From the NCBI GenBank assembly GCA_017560825.1, contig JAFZED010000073.1:62001-126000 (forward strand): 64,000 nt of DNA, given 5' to 3'. The notes under the pieces are model-generated. The model worked only from the letters and a program-made list of their open reading frames with translations. It searched no databases and had not been told where the DNA came from. The position numbers and the translations under genes are program-made. Source of the DNA: Bacteroidales bacterium. Its GTDB lineage: Bacteria > Bacteroidota > Bacteroidia > Bacteroidales > UBA932. Positions 7,753 through 16,823 of this stretch are shown piece after piece. Every line of letters begins with the position of its first letter. The stretch's first letter is position 1.

Positions 7753-8406
7753 ATGGAAGTCATAAACCTTGGAGCCAGGAACTCCATCCTCAACAAATTC
7801 GTCGCCCAGATGCGCGACAAGACAGTACAGAAGGACAGTATGCGTTTCCGCAGGAACCTTGAAAGACTGGGCGAGATTTTCGCCTACGAGATAAGCCAAC
7901 GCCTCGAGCACTCGCCCAAGGAAGTGGTAACTCCTCTTGGAATCGCCAGCATACCGACATATGACGACAAACTTGTCGTAGCATCCATCCTGCGCGCCGG
8001 CCTGCCGCTTCACCACGGCATCCTGAACTACTTCGATGACGCCCAGAACGCGTTCATCGCCGCCTACAGGAAGTACGACAAGGGAGAGGACTTCCATATA
8101 AATATAGAATACTGCAGCACTTCCGACCTGACAGGAAAGACCCTGATACTGGCCGACACTATGCTCGCTACCGGAGCCTCGCTGGAGCTCGCCTACCAGA
8201 GGCTCTGCGAGGAGGGAGAGCCGCTTTACACTCACATCGTCTGCCCCGTTGCCAGTGCATATGCTGTAGAATACCTTCAGAAACACATCCTGAACAAGAA
8301 TGTCGCCCTGTGGGTGGCTGCGATAGACGAGGAACTGACCAGTCAGGCCTACATAGTCCCTGGCCTTGGAGACGCAGGCGACCTCGCTTTCGGAGAGAAG
8401 AAATAG
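7753..8406 (+). CDS. upp: Uracil phosphoribosyltransferase
   Basis: A 217-residue type I phosphoribosyltransferase that makes UMP from uracil and PRPP in pyrimidine salvage. The PRPP-binding loop is LILADTMLATGASLELA near residues 132-148, and the C-terminal uracil-binding region has the IVPGLGDAGDLAFG motif typical of Upp. An upstream in-frame ATG at 7735 is disfavoured by the promoter position. A strong terminator follows. Confidence 0.94.
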   Translation: MEVINLGARNSILNKFVAQMRDKTVQKDSMRFRRNLERLGEIFAYEISQRLEHSPKEVVTPLGIASIPTYDDKLVVASILRAGLPLHHGILNYFDDAQNAFIAAYRKYDKGEDFHINIEYCSTSDLTGKTLILADTMLATGASLELAYQRLCEEGEPLYTHIVCPVASAYAVEYLQKHILNKNVALWVAAIDEELTSQAYIVPGLGDAGDLAFGEKK

Positions 8407-8425
8407 GCTCTGTCAATCGACAGAG

Positions 8426-8462
8426 AAAAAAAAATGGGCCGACTAATAGTCGGCCTGTTTTT
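8426..8462. terminator. Bidirectional terminator between upp and rpoN
   Basis: GGCCGAC-TAATA-GTCGGCC (8437-8455) is followed by TGTTTTT on the plus strand and preceded by an A-run that gives a U-run on the minus strand. It serves the convergent upp and rpoN genes. A second small hairpin, CTCTGTC/GACAGAG, lies at 8408-8425. Confidence 0.85.
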
Positions 8463-9870
8463 ATAACTCTTTGCGAAGGCGTGCCTTCGGTATATTCAGT
8501 TGATCCCTGTACTTGGCGATGGTTCTTCTCGCGACCTTATAGCCCTTGAGGGTCATCTGGTCCACGAGTTCGTCGTCTGTCAGAGGCTTGTGCTTGTCCT
8601 CGTTCTCCACGCACTCAAGCAGCGCCTTCTTCAATTCGCGTGTCGAAACTTCCTCGCCCTCCTGGTTTTCCAGTCCTTCAGAGAAGAAGTATTTCAGAGA
8701 ATATATTCCGAAATGCGTTTCTATATATTTACTGTTCACCACTCGTGAAATCGTAGATATATCAAAGCCTGTCACTTCCGCTATATCCTTGAGTACCATT
8801 GGCTTAAGATTGGTTTCATCTCCATCCACGAAGTACTCTCTCTGGTAATCCACTATGGCCTGCATTGTGGTCATAAGGGTGTTGTGGCGTTGACGGATGG
8901 CTTCCACGAACCACTTGGCAGAGTCCAGCTTCTTCTTCACGAAAGCCGCCGCTTCCTTCTGAGCCCTGTCTGACGAATGGGCCGCATCCATAAGGATGTC
9001 CGCATATTTCCTGTTCACCTTCAGCTCCGGCAATGCAAAGCGAGGCATAGAGAGTCTCAAGTCGCCGTCTGTATAATCAAGGATGAAATCCGGAACTATC
9101 TGCTGAGCCTGGTCAGTGTAGGAATCATCGATCTGACCTCCCGGAGAAGGATTGAGCTTGAGGATCTTGGCCATAGCCGCCTTCAGTTCATCTTCCGTGA
9201 TGTTCATTCGGGTCATTATCTTATGGAAGTGCTTTCCGGTGAACTCATTGAAATAGTGGGTCAGGATCTTGACAGCCCTCTCCACGTCCGGAGTCTTCTT
9301 GCAATGTCTTATCTGAAGAAGGAGGCACTCGCGAAGGTCGCGCGCTCCCACGCCTGCCGGCTCGAATTCCTGGATGACCTTGAGCATCTGAAGGACTTCC
9401 TCCTCTGTGGTCTCGATGTTTGCACGGAAGGAGATGTCATCCACAATGCTGTCAATGCTTCTGCGCAGGTAGCCGTCATCATCGAGGCTTCCGACGATGA
9501 ACGCAGCCACCGAGTACTGATGTTCAGTAAGGTTTCGGTAGCCCAGCTGCTCCAGAAGGCTCTGGGTGAAGCTCTCCTTTACTGAAAATGTGTTGTACTG
9601 CGGGCGCTCGTCCTTGGAGTAGTTGTCCGCCCTGAGTCTGTAGCTCGGTATCGGATCGTCATCCTTGTACTCCGACAAAGACACCTCTCTTGGAGCCTCT
9701 CCATCCTCAGACTCGGAAGACACATCCTCATCCAGAACAGGATTCTCTTCAATCTCCTTACGGATGCGCTGCTCAAGTTCCATCACAGGCATCTCGATGA
9801 GTTTGATAGTCTGAATCTGCAGAGGCGAGAGCTTCTGGGTCTGCTTCAATTCCAAACCTTGCTTTAACAT
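8461..9870 (-). CDS. rpoN: RNA polymerase sigma-54 factor
   Basis: A 469-residue sigma-54. The N-terminal activator-interacting region starts MLKQGLELKQTQKLSPLQIQ, followed by an acidic linker (residues 45-90), the core-binding domain, and a C-terminal DNA-binding domain ending with the RpoN box ARRTIAKYRD near residue 450. Sigma-54 directs RNA polymerase to -24/-12 promoters and needs an AAA+ enhancer-binding activator; none is encoded in this window. It is convergent with upp. The SPOR gene is 65 bp upstream on the same strand. Confidence 0.95.
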   Translation of the reverse strand: MLKQGLELKQTQKLSPLQIQTIKLIEMPVMELEQRIRKEIEENPVLDEDVSSESEDGEAPREVSLSEYKDDDPIPSYRLRADNYSKDERPQYNTFSVKESFTQSLLEQLGYRNLTEHQYSVAAFIVGSLDDDGYLRRSIDSIVDDISFRANIETTEEEVLQMLKVIQEFEPAGVGARDLRECLLLQIRHCKKTPDVERAVKILTHYFNEFTGKHFHKIMTRMNITEDELKAAMAKILKLNPSPGGQIDDSYTDQAQQIVPDFILDYTDGDLRLSMPRFALPELKVNRKYADILMDAAHSSDRAQKEAAAFVKKKLDSAKWFVEAIRQRHNTLMTTMQAIVDYQREYFVDGDETNLKPMVLKDIAEVTGFDISTISRVVNSKYIETHFGIYSLKYFFSEGLENQEGEEVSTRELKKALLECVENEDKHKPLTDDELVDQMTLKGYKVARRTIAKYRDQLNIPKARLRKEL

Positions 9871-9935
9871 CTCACTGACAATTAATTATTTACACTCTAA
9901 CTCTTATTTGAAGTGGTAATCCCCACTACACTTTC

Positions 9936-10520
9936 TTATTTACGTCTCAACACTTTTATCGTGTCGACAATCACGGCACGTTCGCTGTCCACTGCCGGAT
10001 ACTCTATGTTCTCTTTCACCACGAATGCACTTGGGAAACTGTACTTTATGCGGCTGAGCATCTCCATCGCCTCGGACCTGGTCCTGAAGTCTCCTACTGT
10101 GACTTTGAAGTACGGGTTGGCATACACTCTATATGCCGCAATCTCTGGATAAGCACTTCTGAACTCCTTCAAGACCTTCTCAGATTCAGCGCGCGCTGTC
10201 TGCTTGTTGTCAAAGAAGATTCTTACCCTATATCCCTTGATGGTCCTGTCCTTATTTGTATATATGTGCTTTCTTACGGCGTCAGCCACTTCGGGTGATT
10301 GGTTGATACTTACGTCCGCGCCTTCACCATCCTCGGAAACGGGCATCAGCATAAATATATCCTTACCCGCAAGGGTTGTGTCCACAGCCTCTACCGGCCT
10401 GTAGATGAGCGAGTCGACAAGTTCGTAGCCTTCGGGGATTTCTGTGATCTCCTGTGCCGAGAGCGGGAGGGAGATCAACGCAGCGAAAACCGCTGCTATA
10501 ACAATCATTGATTTTCTCAT
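9936..10520 (-). CDS. Secreted SPOR-domain protein
   Basis: A 194-residue protein with a cleavable signal peptide (MRKSMIVIAAVFAALISLPLSAQ). The mature part ends in a SPOR fold: KGYRVRIFFDNKQTARAES near residues 96-114 and YFKVTVGDFRTRSEAMEML near residues 143-161. SPOR domains bind peptidoglycan glycans stripped of stem peptides, often at the division site. It overlaps the upstream LEA2-like gene by four bases (ATGA), so the two are translated together. Confidence 0.82.
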   Translation of the reverse strand: MRKSMIVIAAVFAALISLPLSAQEITEIPEGYELVDSLIYRPVEAVDTTLAGKDIFMLMPVSEDGEGADVSINQSPEVADAVRKHIYTNKDRTIKGYRVRIFFDNKQTARAESEKVLKEFRSAYPEIAAYRVYANPYFKVTVGDFRTRSEAMEMLSRIKYSFPSAFVVKENIEYPAVDSERAVIVDTIKVLRRK

Positions 10521-11002
10521 CTGATAAGTTCCAAAAGTTTGTTCAAAGGTATGTCTTCAAGTTCTACAGTCCTGACCTTGCCGTTCCTGACGCGCACATC
10601 TGCCTTCAAATCCACTACGCACTGCTTCAGGACAGCCTTGTCCATATACTTGGCGAGTTCGAATATTCCTATGCCGTCAGCTACTTTTGCATCGGCACGC
10701 AGGGTGTAGGTCTGCTCTGATTTTGCGGTCAATGTGACAGGGTCGACGGCGATGCTACCAATAACCTTGCCATTGTGCTCCAACACGCCGGAAATTTCTG
10801 AAACAGACACTTCGGCCGCGGGGTTGGCGACAGTCACCGAGCCGGTCACGACGTACTGCCTGAGGCTTTCAGGGGAGACGCTTTCAAGCTTGGCATCCAG
10901 GATTCTGATCTGCTGTAACTTCTTGACATTCACGCATCCTGTCATACAGAACAGAGTGAGAAGAAGTGCGACCAGGGTAAATCTGCTTGTAATTTTTCTC
11001 AT
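10517..11002 (-). CDS. LEA type 2-like lipoprotein
   Basis: A 161-residue lipoprotein with lipobox CMTGC. The mature part (VNVKKLQQIRILDAKLESV, VTGSVTVANPAAEVSVSEI, GVLEHNGKVIGS) has the strand pattern of the LEA14/WHy immunoglobulin-like fold. It probably sits in the periplasmic leaflet of the outer or inner membrane. Function is unknown. It is the first gene of a pair with the SPOR protein, and its promoter faces that of miaB. Confidence 0.65.
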   Translation of the reverse strand: MRKITSRFTLVALLLTLFCMTGCVNVKKLQQIRILDAKLESVSPESLRQYVVTGSVTVANPAAEVSVSEISGVLEHNGKVIGSIAVDPVTLTAKSEQTYTLRADAKVADGIGIFELAKYMDKAVLKQCVVDLKADVRVRNGKVRTVELEDIPLNKLLELIR

Positions 11003-11023
11003 AATACTATCATTACATCAACG

Positions 11024-11031
11024 CAAAGATA
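11024..11031 (-). promoter_or_regulatory. Predicted -7 box of the LEA2-SPOR pair
   Basis: Minus strand TATCTTTG. It is 21 bp away from the divergent miaB -7 box at 11053-11060. Confidence 0.5.
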
Positions 11032-11052
11032 ACTATATTCGGCGAAAAATCC

Positions 11053-11060
11053 TATCTTTG
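11053..11060 (+). promoter_or_regulatory. Predicted -7 box of miaB-glpK-glpF
   Basis: TATCTTTG, 26 bp before the miaB ATG. No further promoter is apparent before glpK or glpF. Confidence 0.5.
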
Positions 11061-11086
11061 TAATTTATAGGAAAAGAGGTAGAAAT

Positions 11087-12442
11087 ATGCGAAATATCAA
11101 ACCAATAATCGACCCTTCAAGACCGAAGGTATATATCGAAACCTACGGCTGTCAGATGAATGTGAACGACAGCGAGGTGATTCTGTCCATTCTTCAGGAC
11201 GAGGGATATGCCCTGACCGAATCAATGGACGAGGCTGACGTGATTCTTGCCAACACCTGCTCGATCAGAGACAACGCAGAGCAGAGAATATGGGGACGAA
11301 TCGACCAGTTCAAGCTCCAGAAGAGAAAAAGAGACGGAGTTGTAATAGGTATAGTAGGATGTATGGCCGAAAGGCTCAAGGACAAGCTTCTCGAGGCTGT
11401 GGACCTTGTGGCGGGACCAGACTCCTACAGATCGCTTCCGGAGTTGCTGAAGGCCATCAGGCCTGACAGCCCTCAGATGAACGTACTCCTCTCGCACGAA
11501 GAGACTTACGCCGAGATATCCCCTGTCAGACTTGACAGGAACGGAGTGTCTGCATTCATATCCATTATGAGAGGCTGCAACAATGTGTGCTCGTACTGCG
11601 TGGTGCCTTACACCCGAGGAGCAGAGCGCAGCCGCGAGCCTCAGTCGATCCTGCGCGAGGCTCAGGAAATATATGAAAACGGCTATAAGGAGGTGACCCT
11701 CCTTGGTCAGAACGTGGATTCATATTTCTGGAAGGACAAGGAAAATCCGGCCAAGAGCGTGAACTTCGCCCAGCTTCTCGAGATGGTGGCGAAGATAAGC
11801 CCGGACCTTCGCGTAAGATTCTCGACGTCGCACCCGAAGGACATCAGCGACGAGGTGATCTACACTATGGCGATGTACGAAAATATATGCAACCACATCC
11901 ATCTGCCTGTACAGTCGGGCAGCAGCATAATGCTGGAGAAGATGAGGAGGAAGTACAACCGCGAATGGTATCTTGAGAGGGTAAAGAAGATCAGGAGCGT
12001 GATTCCGGATTGCGGCATCACCACTGACGTTATTGCAGGCTTCTGCGGTGAGACCGAAGAGGACCACAAGGACACACTCACACTTATGGAGGAGGTAGTC
12101 TTTGACTCGGCATTTATGTTTGCCTACTCGGAGCGCCCCGGCACTCTCGCATCAAGAAAGTATCCGGATGACATCCCGTACGAGACCAAGACAAGACGAC
12201 TGAACGAGATCATCGAGCTCCAGGGCCGTATGAGCCTCAAGAGCAACGAGAAGGAAGTCGGAAGAAGACTGAAGGTGCTCGTGGAAGGTCCTTCCAAGAG
12301 GAATCCTGACGAGCTCTGCGGAAGAGCCGGCAACTACAAGATGTGCGTCTTCCCTTCACGTGGAGAGAAGGCGGGAGACTACTGCGAGGTAGAGGTCACA
12401 AGCGTGACTCCGGCAACCCTCCTTTGCAAGCGAATCGACTAA
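11087..12442 (+). CDS. miaB: tRNA-2-methylthio-N6-dimethylallyladenosine synthase
   Basis: A 451-residue radical-SAM methylthiotransferase that converts i6A37 to ms2i6A37 in tRNAs. N-terminal UPF0004 domain: the auxiliary-cluster cysteines are in [11 protein letters not shown] (Cys22), NTCSIRDNA and VGCMAERL. The radical SAM CxxxCxxC is CNNVCSYC (about Cys164, Cys168, Cys171). The TRAM domain is at the C-terminus. The motif [10 protein letters not shown] after the SAM cysteines fits MiaB rather than MtaB or RimO. glpK begins 13 bp downstream. Confidence 0.95.
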   Translation: MRNIKPIIDPSRPKVYIETYGCQMNVNDSEVILSILQDEGYALTESMDEADVILANTCSIRDNAEQRIWGRIDQFKLQKRKRDGVVIGIVGCMAERLKDKLLEAVDLVAGPDSYRSLPELLKAIRPDSPQMNVLLSHEETYAEISPVRLDRNGVSAFISIMRGCNNVCSYCVVPYTRGAERSREPQSILREAQEIYENGYKEVTLLGQNVDSYFWKDKENPAKSVNFAQLLEMVAKISPDLRVRFSTSHPKDISDEVIYTMAMYENICNHIHLPVQSGSSIMLEKMRRKYNREWYLERVKKIRSVIPDCGITTDVIAGFCGETEEDHKDTLTLMEEVVFDSAFMFAYSERPGTLASRKYPDDIPYETKTRRLNEIIELQGRMSLKSNEKEVGRRLKVLVEGPSKRNPDELCGRAGNYKMCVFPSRGEKAGDYCEVEVTSVTPATLLCKRID

Positions 12443-12455
12443 CAACCACATAATT

Positions 12456-13943
12456 ATGGAGAAGTATATTCTTGCCCTGGACCAGGGCACAAGCAGTTCA
12501 AGAGCCATCGTCTTTGACCAGAACGGCCAGACCAAGGCTGTCTCACAGAAAGAGTTCACCCAGATCTTCCCTAAACCGGGCTGGGTAGAGCATAACCCGA
12601 TGGAGATTTGGTCATCCCAGGCGTCCGTGATCGCCGAAGCCATCACTTCCATCGACATCAACGGACTGAACATAGCAGCGATCGGTATCACCAACCAGCG
12701 CGAGACCACCATCGTGTGGGATGCCGAGACTGGTGAGCCTGTGTACAATGCTATCGTATGGCAGGACAGAAGAACATCAGAGTACTGCGACAGCCTCAAG
12801 AGAGACGGACGTACAGATCTTATCCGCAGCAAGACAGGTCTCATCATTGACGCCTACTTCAGTGCAACAAAGATCCGCTGGATCCTTGAAAACGTGCCTG
12901 GAGCACGCCAGAAGGCAGAAGAGGGCCGACTCCGCTTCGGTACAGTGGACACCTGGCTGATCTGGATGCTCACCCGCGGTGAAGTACACGTAACAGACGT
13001 CAGCAACGCATCAAGAACAATGCTCTTCAACATCCACACCCTCGAGTGGGACAAGGAGCTTCTTGAGCTTATGAATATACCGGCATCGATGATGCCGCAG
13101 GTGAAGTCATCAAGCGAGGTATATGGCTACACCAAGACTACCCTCTTTGCACACGAGGTTCCTATCGCCGGTATCGCCGGAGACCAGCAGGCTGCCCTTT
13201 TCGGCCAGATGTGTACAGAACCGGGCTCGGTGAAGAACACCTATGGAACAGGCTGCTTCCTTCTGATGAACAGCGGCGAAAGACCTATAATGTCAAAGAA
13301 CAACCTCCTCACAACCATCGCGTGGAAGATCGGAGACACCGTGAACTATGCTCTCGAAGGAAGTATATTCGTGGCAGGATCAGTGGTTCAGTGGCTTCGT
13401 GACGGACTCGGAATCATCAAGTCATCTTCAGAGGTAGAGGCTCTTGCTGCCAGCGTTCCTGACAACGGAGGAGTCTACTTCGTACCTGCTCTCACAGGAC
13501 TCGGAGCACCTCATTGGGATCAGTATGCTCAGGGAAGCATCTACGGTTTGAGCCGCGGATCGACTGCAGCCCACATTGCCCGTGCAGCCCTTGAGGGAAT
13601 CGCTTTCCAGACTATGGACATCGTGAACGCTATGCAGAAGGATGCCGGAGTTACTTTGAAGGAACTCAAGGTAGACGGAGGTGCATCGCGTAACAATCTG
13701 CTTATGCAGTTCCAGGCTGACGTGCTCGGAACTTCGGTCATCAGACCGACAGTGACCGAGACCACCGCCCTGGGTGCAGCTTATCTTGCAGGTCTGGCTG
13801 TAGGCTATTGGGAAAGCATCGAGCACATCAAGAAGCAGTGGGGTGTGGAGAAGGAATTCCAGCCTTCAGCTGCTCCTGAGACAGTTGCAGCCCTCAAGGA
13901 CGGATGGAACGACGCAATCAGAAGAACACTAACCGGTAAATAA
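12456..13943 (+). CDS. glpK: Glycerol kinase
   Basis: A 495-residue FGGY-family kinase that phosphorylates glycerol to sn-glycerol 3-phosphate with ATP. The N-terminal phosphate loop is [11 protein letters not shown], the glycerol-binding region contains [14 protein letters not shown] and WQDRRTSE, and the C-terminal adenosine motif is [19 protein letters not shown]. Length and motifs match GlpK throughout. It lies 10 bp before the glycerol facilitator gene, an arrangement seen across bacteria. No glpD is nearby. Confidence 0.96.
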   Translation: MEKYILALDQGTSSSRAIVFDQNGQTKAVSQKEFTQIFPKPGWVEHNPMEIWSSQASVIAEAITSIDINGLNIAAIGITNQRETTIVWDAETGEPVYNAIVWQDRRTSEYCDSLKRDGRTDLIRSKTGLIIDAYFSATKIRWILENVPGARQKAEEGRLRFGTVDTWLIWMLTRGEVHVTDVSNASRTMLFNIHTLEWDKELLELMNIPASMMPQVKSSSEVYGYTKTTLFAHEVPIAGIAGDQQAALFGQMCTEPGSVKNTYGTGCFLLMNSGERPIMSKNNLLTTIAWKIGDTVNYALEGSIFVAGSVVQWLRDGLGIIKSSSEVEALAASVPDNGGVYFVPALTGLGAPHWDQYAQGSIYGLSRGSTAAHIARAALEGIAFQTMDIVNAMQKDAGVTLKELKVDGGASRNNLLMQFQADVLGTSVIRPTVTETTALGAAYLAGLAVGYWESIEHIKKQWGVEKEFQPSAAPETVAALKDGWNDAIRRTLTGK

Positions 13944-13953
13944 CCAATACACT

Positions 13954-14706
13954 ATGTTTGAAAAATACCTATTCGAGTTCATCGGCACAATGGTGCTGAT
14001 CCTCCTCGGCGACGGAGTGTGCGCCGCTACAAGTCTCAACAAGAGCAAGGCTCAGGGAGCCGGCTGGATTGTAATTACAATGGGATGGGGCTTCGCCGTT
14101 ATGGTCGGAGTGTTCATTGCCGGCTCTGTTTCGGGAGCTCATCTGAACCCTGCAGTAAGCCTTGGCTGTGCAGTTGCAGGCACAATGTCCTGGGCTGCAG
14201 TTCCTGGCTACGTGATTGCACAGATGCTCGGAGGTTTCGCTGGTGCAGCTCTCGTATGGCTTTTCTACAAGGACCATTACGATGCAACTGAAGATCCAGG
14301 CACGAAGCTCGGCACATTCTGTACTATGCCTGCTATCGAAGGACACAAGATGCGCAACTTCTTCTGTGAGGCTCTTGCAAGCTGCCTCCTCGTGTTCGTG
14401 ATCCTCGTGTTCGGAGTGGATGCTAATGTAGCACACCTCGACCCTGACGGACAGCACCTGCACATCGGTATGGGAGAGCTTGGAGCACTTCCTGTGACCT
14501 TCCTGATTATGTCCATCGGTATGTCCCTCGGAGGAGCTACCGGTTACGCAATCAACCCTGCACGTGACCTCGCTCCACGTCTTGCTCACGCCATCCTTCC
14601 TATCAAGGGCAAAGGCGACAGCGGCTGGGGCTACAGCTGGGTACCGGTTCTCGGTCCGATCTGCGGAGCAGTCATTGCAGCACTTGCATACATCCTCATC
14701 TACTAA
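13954..14706 (+). CDS. glpF: Glycerol uptake facilitator (aquaglyceroporin)
   Basis: A 250-residue MIP-family channel with six transmembrane helices and both pore NPA motifs: GAHLNPAVSLG near residue 65 and AINPARDLAPR near residue 200. The Asp after the second NPA (NPARD) is the classic mark of glycerol-conducting members. It is the last gene of the miaB-glpK-glpF unit and is followed by a strong terminator, so uptake and trapping of glycerol are coupled. Confidence 0.94.
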   Translation: MFEKYLFEFIGTMVLILLGDGVCAATSLNKSKAQGAGWIVITMGWGFAVMVGVFIAGSVSGAHLNPAVSLGCAVAGTMSWAAVPGYVIAQMLGGFAGAALVWLFYKDHYDATEDPGTKLGTFCTMPAIEGHKMRNFFCEALASCLLVFVILVFGVDANVAHLDPDGQHLHIGMGELGALPVTFLIMSIGMSLGGATGYAINPARDLAPRLAHAILPIKGKGDSGWGYSWVPVLGPICGAVIAALAYILIY

Positions 14707-14733
14707 CAGGTAAGAGACCCATACTATAAAAGA

Positions 14734-14777
14734 GTGACTAAGCCTTGTGTCATATCAGAGCGCTTAGTCACTTTTTG
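14734..14777 (+). terminator. Terminator of the glpKF unit
   Basis: GTGACTAAGC (14734-14743) pairs with GCTTAGTCAC (14762-14771), followed by TTTTTG. Confidence 0.85.
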
Positions 14778-14842
14778 TATGCAACACACTGCCGCTTATC
14801 AGAATATCAGACAGGCACCAGTCCTTGAAAAGTTGTTTGTAC

Positions 14843-14889
14843 AAGTGCTGGAGGCCGGCAGCGAAGTCGACAAGGTACCTCCAGCACTT
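14843..14889. repeat. 12-bp-stem hairpin in intergenic region
   Basis: AAGTGCTGGAGG and CCTCCAGCACTT are perfect inverted repeats around a 23-nt loop. No U-run follows. Part of the 700-bp gene-free stretch 14707-15405. Confidence 0.7.
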
Positions 14890-14937
14890 TGGTGGAGCTT
14901 ATATCGGAGTAAGAATTGATCACATTCCAGACAGACT

Positions 14938-15082
14938 GCCAAACCTTAGGCCACGGACATTGGGCTCCCAGGGCACTCTGAGGCACATCGGTGTGGCCTA
15001 AGGTCAGTTGCTGATGACCTTGAGCCACGCGAATGTGGTGTATACGCTCTGAGAGTCCGATTGGCGTGGCCCAAGGTTTGGC
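14938..15082. repeat. Double-hairpin intergenic element, copy A
   Basis: About 145 bp bounded by GCCAAACCTTAGGCCAC and GTGGCCCAAGGTTTGGC. Internally GTGGCCTAAGGTC (14993-15005) pairs with the left end, and GACCTTGAGCCAC (15016-15028) pairs with the right end, giving two consecutive stem-loops. Outer ends can also pair with each other. A second copy lies at 35150-35292. It has no reading frame of note; it may be a MITE-like or REP-like element or an RNA. Confidence 0.8.
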
Positions 15083-15214
15083 ATAACGTTTTACGACTAT
15101 CGACAAAACTCATTCAGGAACAGACACGCAAGCAAATGGGTTCAAACACTTGCGTCGCGACAGGATTCACTGGATATCGCGAGACATAACATCCTAACAA
15201 TCAGCCAATTACGC

Positions 15215-15248
15215 AATATGCCTGCTGCACTCTTACAGCAGGCATATC
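15215..15248. repeat. ATATGCCTGCTG hairpin, copy 2
   Basis: Same 12-bp arms as 5572-5605 (ATATGCCTGCTG / CAGCAGGCATAT) with a different 8-nt loop. Confidence 0.75.
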
Positions 15249-15329
15249 GTTTATCTTGTTGTGTATCAAGGAGATACGAAAGACTGACGGGAGGGAGGAG
15301 AGCAGGGTCGCAGAACCCAGTAGGGCTGG

Positions 15330-15429
15330 GCTACAGAAGCTCCAGGTACGCAAAGCTACAAAAGCTCCAGGAAAGCAAGGCTGCATAAGCTCCAGGTAAG
15401 CAAGGCTACAGAACTTCCAGGAGGGCTGG
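15330..15429. repeat. Four degenerate 25-bp tandem units
   Basis: Units start at 15330, 15355, 15380 and 15405, each of the form GCTACA-AAGCTCCAGG-AAGCAAG with a few changes. The fourth overlaps the last codons and stop of the minus-strand M23 peptidase gene; the other three lie just past the stop. Confidence 0.8.
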
Positions 15430-16656
15430 GAGGACTTTGTAGGCCTGGATCGAGTCAATCTGGGCTTTGTATTTTGCTGAGGTTTCCGCGAAGGCTTCCT
15501 TGTTGGAGTCTTTTATCGGTTCTGCTGGTGGGGATTCCATTTTGAGGGGGTTGATCGGGGTTCCGTTCTTCCAGACACGGAAGTCCAGGTGCGGGCCGGT
15601 TGAGCGGCCGGTTGAGCCGACGTAGCCGATGACTTCACCCTGGCGGACGCGCTGTCCGGCTTTGAGGCCTTTTGCATATTTGGACAGGTGCAGGTAGGCT
15701 GTCGAGTAGACTGAGTTGTGTCTGATTCTCACTGTGTTACCACCTGCGCCTTCATATTTCACACTTGTAACAACTCCGTCTCCGATGGTCATAACAGGGG
15801 TACCTGCAGGAGCGGCATAATCCACTCCGGTATGAGGCTGGACCTTACGTGTAACTGGATGTTTACGGGCATAGGAGAAACCTGAGCTGATACGCGAATA
15901 GTTGAGCGGAGCTTTGAGGAAAGCCTTTCTCATACTCTCTCCTTTCTCGTTCCACCACATATTTCCACCGTCCTTCTGGTCGAACATAACCATCGGGAAA
16001 TCGTCTCCGCCGTGGCTGAAGACAGCATAGCGCACGGTGTCGACAGCAATCACTTCCCCATCGCACATCCTCTCTTCATAAAGCACCCTGAAGCGGTCAC
16101 CCTTCTGAAGGGCAAAGAAGTCTACCGTCCAGGCATATATGTCCGAAAGACTGACGATCAGAAGAGGCGAGACGCCTGCTGCCCTCATATCCACCCAGAG
16201 GGAGCTGGTGATGGTTACGTCGGCATAACGCTGCTCCACAGTCACAGGCTTTTCATACACCCAGGCCCCATAGGGAGCGGTGCAGTCGAAGACTATGCTG
16301 CTGGCCTTGTCGCGGTCATACACAAGGTACTTCAGAACCGAGTCTTTGTAGTAAGCACGATACTGCTTTCCGACACGGAGTGTCTTCACATCAAAAACCT
16401 CTTTAGTAGCCTCGGTCAGGTTATATGCTTCCTGCTGCGACAGGCCCAGCCCGCCAAGCAGAGTCGAGAAGAACTGACCGTTCTTCACCTCGCCTGAACG
16501 CATATCCAAAGAGTCGGGCACAAAACCCAGAGCAGGAGCCGCGGACTCCTCTATATCAATGACTTCCACCACCTGCGATGCTTCCTTTCTGCCGCAAGCT
16601 GCACAAAGGCACAGCAGGGCGGCGAAGGCGTAAATATATCCCTTTTTCATCGTCAT
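15406..16656 (-). CDS. M23-family peptidoglycan peptidase lipoprotein
   Basis: A 416-residue lipoprotein (start 16656 or 16650; lipobox LCAAC). An N-terminal OapA/LysM-like region (residues 40-230) precedes a LytM domain at about 275-375 with HTGVDYAAPAGTP (zinc ligands His and Asp) and YLHLSKY (catalytic His). The final motif reads GPHLDFRV where LytM enzymes have HxH, so the third zinc ligand is Asp in place of His. It likely cuts peptidoglycan cross-bridges or regulates amidases in the periplasm. A long upstream extension of the frame is rejected because the promoter lies inside it. It is divergent from mraZ. Confidence 0.85.
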   Translation of the reverse strand: MTMKKGYIYAFAALLCLCAACGRKEASQVVEVIDIEESAAPALGFVPDSLDMRSGEVKNGQFFSTLLGGLGLSQQEAYNLTEATKEVFDVKTLRVGKQYRAYYKDSVLKYLVYDRDKASSIVFDCTAPYGAWVYEKPVTVEQRYADVTITSSLWVDMRAAGVSPLLIVSLSDIYAWTVDFFALQKGDRFRVLYEERMCDGEVIAVDTVRYAVFSHGGDDFPMVMFDQKDGGNMWWNEKGESMRKAFLKAPLNYSRISSGFSYARKHPVTRKVQPHTGVDYAAPAGTPVMTIGDGVVTSVKYEGAGGNTVRIRHNSVYSTAYLHLSKYAKGLKAGQRVRQGEVIGYVGSTGRSTGPHLDFRVWKNGTPINPLKMESPPAEPIKDSNKEAFAETSAKYKAQIDSIQAYKVLPALLEVL

Positions 16657-16674
16657 TTTTGTTTTAAGACGGCG

Positions 16675-16704
16675 CAAATTTACGAATAATCTCATTCGGT
16701 GCAA
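16675..16704 (-). promoter_or_regulatory. Predicted promoter of the M23 lipoprotein
   Basis: Minus strand TTG (16702-16704), 19-bp spacer, TAAATTTG (16675-16682). It supports the start codon at 16656 or 16650 and excludes any start further upstream. Confidence 0.65.
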
Positions 16705-16746
16705 TAGGGCCTGGAAGTGCGTCGGGCAGTGTTGTTGAAAACGATG

Positions 16747-16780
16747 TGGAAAAAAATGGGAAAAAGTGGAAGATTTTGGA
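16747..16780 (+). promoter_or_regulatory. Putative MraZ operator: four 10-bp-phased TGGR repeats
   Basis: TGGA, TGGG, TGGA and TGGA begin at 16747, 16757, 16767 and 16777, exactly 10 bp apart, all on the same strand and same helix face. In E. coli, MraZ binds TGGGN direct repeats separated by 5 nt (10-bp period) upstream of its own gene. Position just upstream of the -7 box and mraZ fits autorepression. Confidence 0.75.
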
Positions 16781-16790
16781 AAATAATTTC

Positions 16791-16798
16791 TACTTTTG
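16791..16798 (+). promoter_or_regulatory. Predicted -7 box of the dcw cluster
   Basis: TACTTTTG matches TAnnTTTG, 25 bp upstream of the mraZ ATG. It seems to be the main promoter for the collinear cluster, with gene spacing mostly under 20 bp downstream. Confidence 0.65.
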
Positions 16799-16823
16799 CA
16801 ACTCGATATCAAAGGTTTGAACG

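Noticed and set aside
14734..14919. A 61-codon plus-strand frame after glpF.
   Set aside because: It begins in the terminator and runs through a hairpin; no coding character.
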